The notes below the pieces were generated by a model. That model was not told where the DNA came from, ran no database searches, and saw only the letters and a program-made list of their open reading frames with translations. From Paenibacillus athensensis (GTDB lineage Bacteria; Bacillota; Bacilli; Paenibacillales; NBRC-103111): a DNA stretch of 64,000 nt. Numbering within the stretch: position 1 is the first letter of the stretch; every line of letters starts with the position of its first letter. Positions 61,355 to 64,000 of this stretch are shown here, one piece after another. The stretch lies in assembly GCF_004514475.2 (NCBI RefSeq), contig NZ_MYFO02000002.1, positions 310,001 through 374,000 on the forward strand, written 5' to 3'. A program made the translations under genes and the position numbers.

Positions 61355-62410
61355 TTGACGACTTTAAGATCAGCCAGATTGCCGCTGGGACAACCCCAGG
61401 TCATCGGCTATTTGTGCAATGCGTATCCGCTGGCAATTGCCGCCCAAGAGGATAAGTATCTCGACTGGTTTTACAGCAATTTTATTCAACTGATGATGAT
61501 CAAGGGGTTTCCTAGCGAAGAGCCGTTCTTTACGTTCCATGCTCCGGTTCTGCAGTGGCACCAGTATGTATTGCGTTGTCCGTTCATCACCTATCAAAAG
61601 CTGGAGGTAGCCATTGTCGACGGCTATAAGTCGGGCGTGCTCGATTTCATCTGTGACAGCATCGACCGCGGTCGTCACGTGCACGTCCATGCCGACGAGT
61701 ATTATATTTCGCACAATCGGGCGTACCAGACGTACCATTTTCCGCATGAAATGTTGATCAGCGGCTACGATAGAGAGAAACGCACGCTGACCGTGATGGG
61801 CTTCGACCAGCGCATGACGTTTGGTATTTTCGAAATCGATTTCGATGAATTTATTGAGGCGTATCGCGGGTGCAACCGTGATACGATCTGGCACGATCAT
61901 ATTCCGTTTGCTCAATATGTATATTTGCTGGAGTACAACCCGCATTTCGAATATAAATTTGACAAGGAGCTTGTCGTGCAGTCGCTCAAGGAATACCGGA
62001 CGTCCTCCAATTCGTCGGTGCATTACCGCGCCCAACGCAATCCGGACGAGGACAACTACGGCATGGCCTTCTACGGGCTGATGGAGACCTATTTGCGCCG
62101 GCGTGTCGGCGAGCAGGGCGGCTGGATTGATTTGCGGTTCTCGCATGCGTTATGGGAGCATAAGAAAATCATGCTGGATCGCGTCGAGTATATGGATAAG
62201 AAAGGATATCATCATACGGGCGAAGCTCTGCAGGAAGCCTGCCGGCTCATTGAGCAGACAGCGCTCGTAGCGCGCAACGCCTGCATCAAGTACAACGTGA
62301 AAGCGCGACCTGACGAGCTAGAGCGAATTATCGGGTTATACCGCGAGGTGGCGGCGCTGGAGTCGCAATTTCTGGAAGCTTGGATTACGGAGCTGGAAGG
62401 CGGGAATTAA
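61355..62410 (+). CDS. Papain-fold (BtrH/C39-like) protein of unknown function
   Basis: The 351-residue protein has Cys21 in GYLCNAYPLAIAA, then DEYYISHNRAYQTYHFPHEMLISGYDREKRTLTVMGFD containing His131 and Asp151. The layout Cys near the N-terminus, H-x-x-L-x-x-G-Y-D, then G-F-D about 20 residues later is that of C39-like papain folds, including the BtrH N-terminal acyltransferase domain used in butirosin assembly. Residues about 200-351 form a helical domain. Related proteins often sit near peptide-synthetase clusters, but none is in view. The TTG at 61355 is 9 nt after GGAG. An acyl-transfer or peptidase role is inference. Confidence 0.55.
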   Translation: MTTLRSARLPLGQPQVIGYLCNAYPLAIAAQEDKYLDWFYSNFIQLMMIKGFPSEEPFFTFHAPVLQWHQYVLRCPFITYQKLEVAIVDGYKSGVLDFICDSIDRGRHVHVHADEYYISHNRAYQTYHFPHEMLISGYDREKRTLTVMGFDQRMTFGIFEIDFDEFIEAYRGCNRDTIWHDHIPFAQYVYLLEYNPHFEYKFDKELVVQSLKEYRTSSNSSVHYRAQRNPDEDNYGMAFYGLMETYLRRRVGEQGGWIDLRFSHALWEHKKIMLDRVEYMDKKGYHHTGEALQEACRLIEQTALVARNACIKYNVKARPDELERIIGLYREVAALESQFLEAWITELEGGN

Positions 62411-62455
62411 CGAAAACAGGGGACAAGCCCCGGGAAAATATTTTGCGCGTATGCA

Positions 62456-62483
62456 TTGAAATCGATTACATTTCCGCTATAAT
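62456..62483 (+). promoter_or_regulatory. Promoter with embedded CcpA cre site
   Basis: TTGAAA (62456-62461), 16 nt and TATAAT (62478-62483). TGAAATCGATTACA (62457-62470) fits the cre consensus at every position and overlaps the -35 and spacer. Confidence 0.7.
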
Positions 62484-62582
62484 TGGTTATGTTAGAATTT
62501 TATGGTGTCCGGCGTTCGGGCGGTACCAAGCAGCTCCAGCTTGCGGCGCTGGCGCAATGCGATACAAATGGAGGCGTAACCG

Positions 62583-64000
62583 ATGAATACGATCAACGAC
62601 AAGCAAACGAAGCTGCACAGCAGTCTGTTCTTCTCCTTTACCATGACGATTGTCGTGACGATTATCGCGTTATCCGCCATTTTGTATTTTCAGTTCGAGC
62701 GCATCGCGCTGCATCAATCGTTCGCCTATACGATGAGCAATCTGGCCCAGACGAGCCGCGAAGCGTCGCTGATGACAGTTACGGCAGGCACATTTGCCAA
62801 GCAGATTTATTACGACAAGCACATTCGCAAGCTGTTGAACTTCTCCGAGGTGGAGATTGTCGATACGACGAACGCCCTGACGCAGCTCAATTCGTACAGG
62901 GCGACGTCGCCTTTTATCGATTCGATTTACGTGTATAACGCCAAGAAGCGGACCTTTTACATCAGCTCGGATGTAAGCGATTACGCGGTGCAAAGCGAAG
63001 CGGAGATTTATGACAAGCAAATCGTCGATATCGTCCGTCATGCCCGCGAGTACCCGACGCTGGCGCCGATCCCCCGCCGCATGCCGGTGGAGAGCCGAAC
63101 GGCCGTGCAGGAAACCGAACGCGATGTCTATACGTTCCTGCTGTACGACACCTTGCAAAAAGGCAGCAGCGACGATGTGATCGTCGTCAATATTTCGGAA
63201 ACGCAGATGCACAAAAATATCGACGGGCTGATCACCAGCTCCGACAATAATACGTTTATCGTCGATAACACGGGACAGTTGGTCTCCAATAGCTGGAAAT
63301 CGGCGATGCTTGCCGACATTTCCGGGAAGCCTTATATGCAAACGATCCTGCAAGCGAAGGAAGCCGGTTATTTCGTCGCGGAGGTGGACGGGGTCCACTC
63401 GCTCGTGACGTATACGCTGCCCGATTACCTCGGCTGGCGGTATGTGCGCATCGTGCCCTATGCGACCGTGACCAGTCCGATCAACAGCCTGCGGCTGAAG
63501 ACGGTGCTGAGCGCGCTGGCGCTGCTGGCAGCGGGACTTGGCGTCTCGTATTTGATTTCGCGGCGGCTGTATGCCAAGGTGCATAACCGGCTGGTCAAGC
63601 TGGTGACGCTGGAGGCGGAAAAAAGCGAGCACCTGCTCAAGCAGCGGCAGGAGTTTCTGCGCAGCGTGCTGCTCGGCTGCGAGAAGATCGATCTCGCCCG
63701 CATGCAGCAGCAGCTGGACCGGCTCCGCATGCCGCTGCGCGCCGATCGCTCTTGCCGGGTCGTGCTGCTCAAGCTTGACCGCTACGCGCAGTTTGTCGCC
63801 GATTACCCGAGCGCCGATCGGCTGTTGCTGAAATACGGCATCGCCAACGTAGCCGAGGAGGTCCTGTCGGCGCATTATTACGAGGGAGCGGCGGTGGAGA
63901 TGGGCGAGAATCGGCTCGCCCTGCTGCTGAACGGCCGCGACGAGCCGACGGAGGACGGCGAAGGGCCGACGCTGGAGGCGACGCTGCGCGCCATTCAGGA
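62583..64000 (+). CDS. Membrane-bound AraC-type regulator, 5' part
   Basis: The frame is open at the right edge; 472 codons are present. There is a membrane span at about 15-37, a Cache-like extracellular region (to about 290), a second span (about 303-325), a coiled coil, and the start of the cytoplasmic domain (SCRVVLLKLDRYAQFVADYP...YGIANVAEEVLSAHY), which in this family precedes a C-terminal AraC helix-turn-helix pair. Proteins of this plan are one-component sugar sensors controlling neighbouring transporters in Paenibacillus. GGAGG lies 8 nt before the ATG. The AraC domain itself is outside the window, so the call rests on the N-terminal plan. Confidence 0.75.
   Translation, partial: MNTINDKQTKLHSSLFFSFTMTIVVTIIALSAILYFQFERIALHQSFAYTMSNLAQTSREASLMTVTAGTFAKQIYYDKHIRKLLNFSEVEIVDTTNALTQLNSYRATSPFIDSIYVYNAKKRTFYISSDVSDYAVQSEAEIYDKQIVDIVRHAREYPTLAPIPRRMPVESRTAVQETERDVYTFLLYDTLQKGSSDDVIVVNISETQMHKNIDGLITSSDNNTFIVDNTGQLVSNSWKSAMLADISGKPYMQTILQAKEAGYFVAEVDGVHSLVTYTLPDYLGWRYVRIVPYATVTSPINSLRLKTVLSALALLAAGLGVSYLISRRLYAKVHNRLVKLVTLEAEKSEHLLKQRQEFLRSVLLGCEKIDLARMQQQLDRLRMPLRADRSCRVVLLKLDRYAQFVADYPSADRLLLKYGIANVAEEVLSAHYYEGAAVEMGENRLALLLNGRDEPTEDGEGPTLEATLRAIQ

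Overview
The window looks like a chromosomal segment of a spore-forming Firmicute of the Paenibacillus group. The evidence is the moderately high G+C content and strong AGGAGG-type ribosome sites, with frequent TTG/GTG starts. It is also the gene set: pro-sigma-K, an Sda-type checkpoint inhibitor, a GerA-type germinant receptor operon, a sporulation-type sensor kinase with a sigma-H-like promoter, paired YesM/YesN-type sugar regulators, and large secreted multi-module glycoside hydrolases. No rRNA, tRNA, CRISPR array, insertion sequence or phage module was recognised.

Layout. 1-9.0 kb: the 3' end of a penicillin-binding protein, a membrane histidine kinase, the octanoyltransferase lipL, an esterase, and a complete pyruvate dehydrogenase operon (pdhA-pdhB-pdhC-lpdA) whose E2 needs the lipoyl group that LipL helps to attach. 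9.2-15.3 kb: an AraC regulator divergent from an aldo-keto reductase and an uncharacterised 574-residue protein, then lipid-phosphate genes (GDPD, diacylglycerol-kinase-like). 15.3-17.6 kb: a gene-free stretch with its own promoter, structured RNA and terminator (candidate small RNA), followed by an A+T-richer GmrSD-like (DUF262/DUF1524) gene that looks like imported defence. 17.7-21 kb: a secreted repeat protein, a chemoreceptor, and sda.

21-30 kb: a sugar regulon made of a YesM-type kinase, a YesN-type regulator, a binding protein, two permeases and a NagZ-type GH3 beta-N-acetylhexosaminidase. An identical 18-bp element sits at the same distance upstream of the promoters for the kinase gene and the binding-protein gene, and is a good candidate for the regulator's binding site. 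30-47.5 kb: mostly stand-alone metabolic, transport and signalling genes (two MFS exporters, Gfo/Idh oxidoreductase, two aldo-keto reductases, lactonase, diguanylate cyclase, ABC exporter, MATE exporter, SDR, GH9) and a MarR-exporter pair with a repeated operator.

47.5-64 kb: a stand-alone LytTR regulator with a perfect CcpA cre site, the ger operon (A-C-small D-B), a FabZ-like protein lacking the usual catalytic His, a degenerate MobA-like nucleotidyltransferase behind a long inverted repeat, a 1276-residue secreted GH87 alpha-1,3-glucanase, sigK, a remnant of a GH127-type gene, an orphan effector-like protein with the LQR-IGN motif known from contractile-injection and polymorphic-toxin proteins, a Cys-rich small protein, a papain-fold (BtrH/C39-like) protein, and the start of a membrane-bound AraC regulator with a cre site inside its promoter.

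The observations most worth following up are the shared 18-bp operator, the orphan effector-like protein, the sigma-H promoter of the kinase, the two cre sites, the MarR operator pair, the 71-bp inverted repeat at 53.3 kb, and the candidate small RNA at 15.4-15.8 kb.
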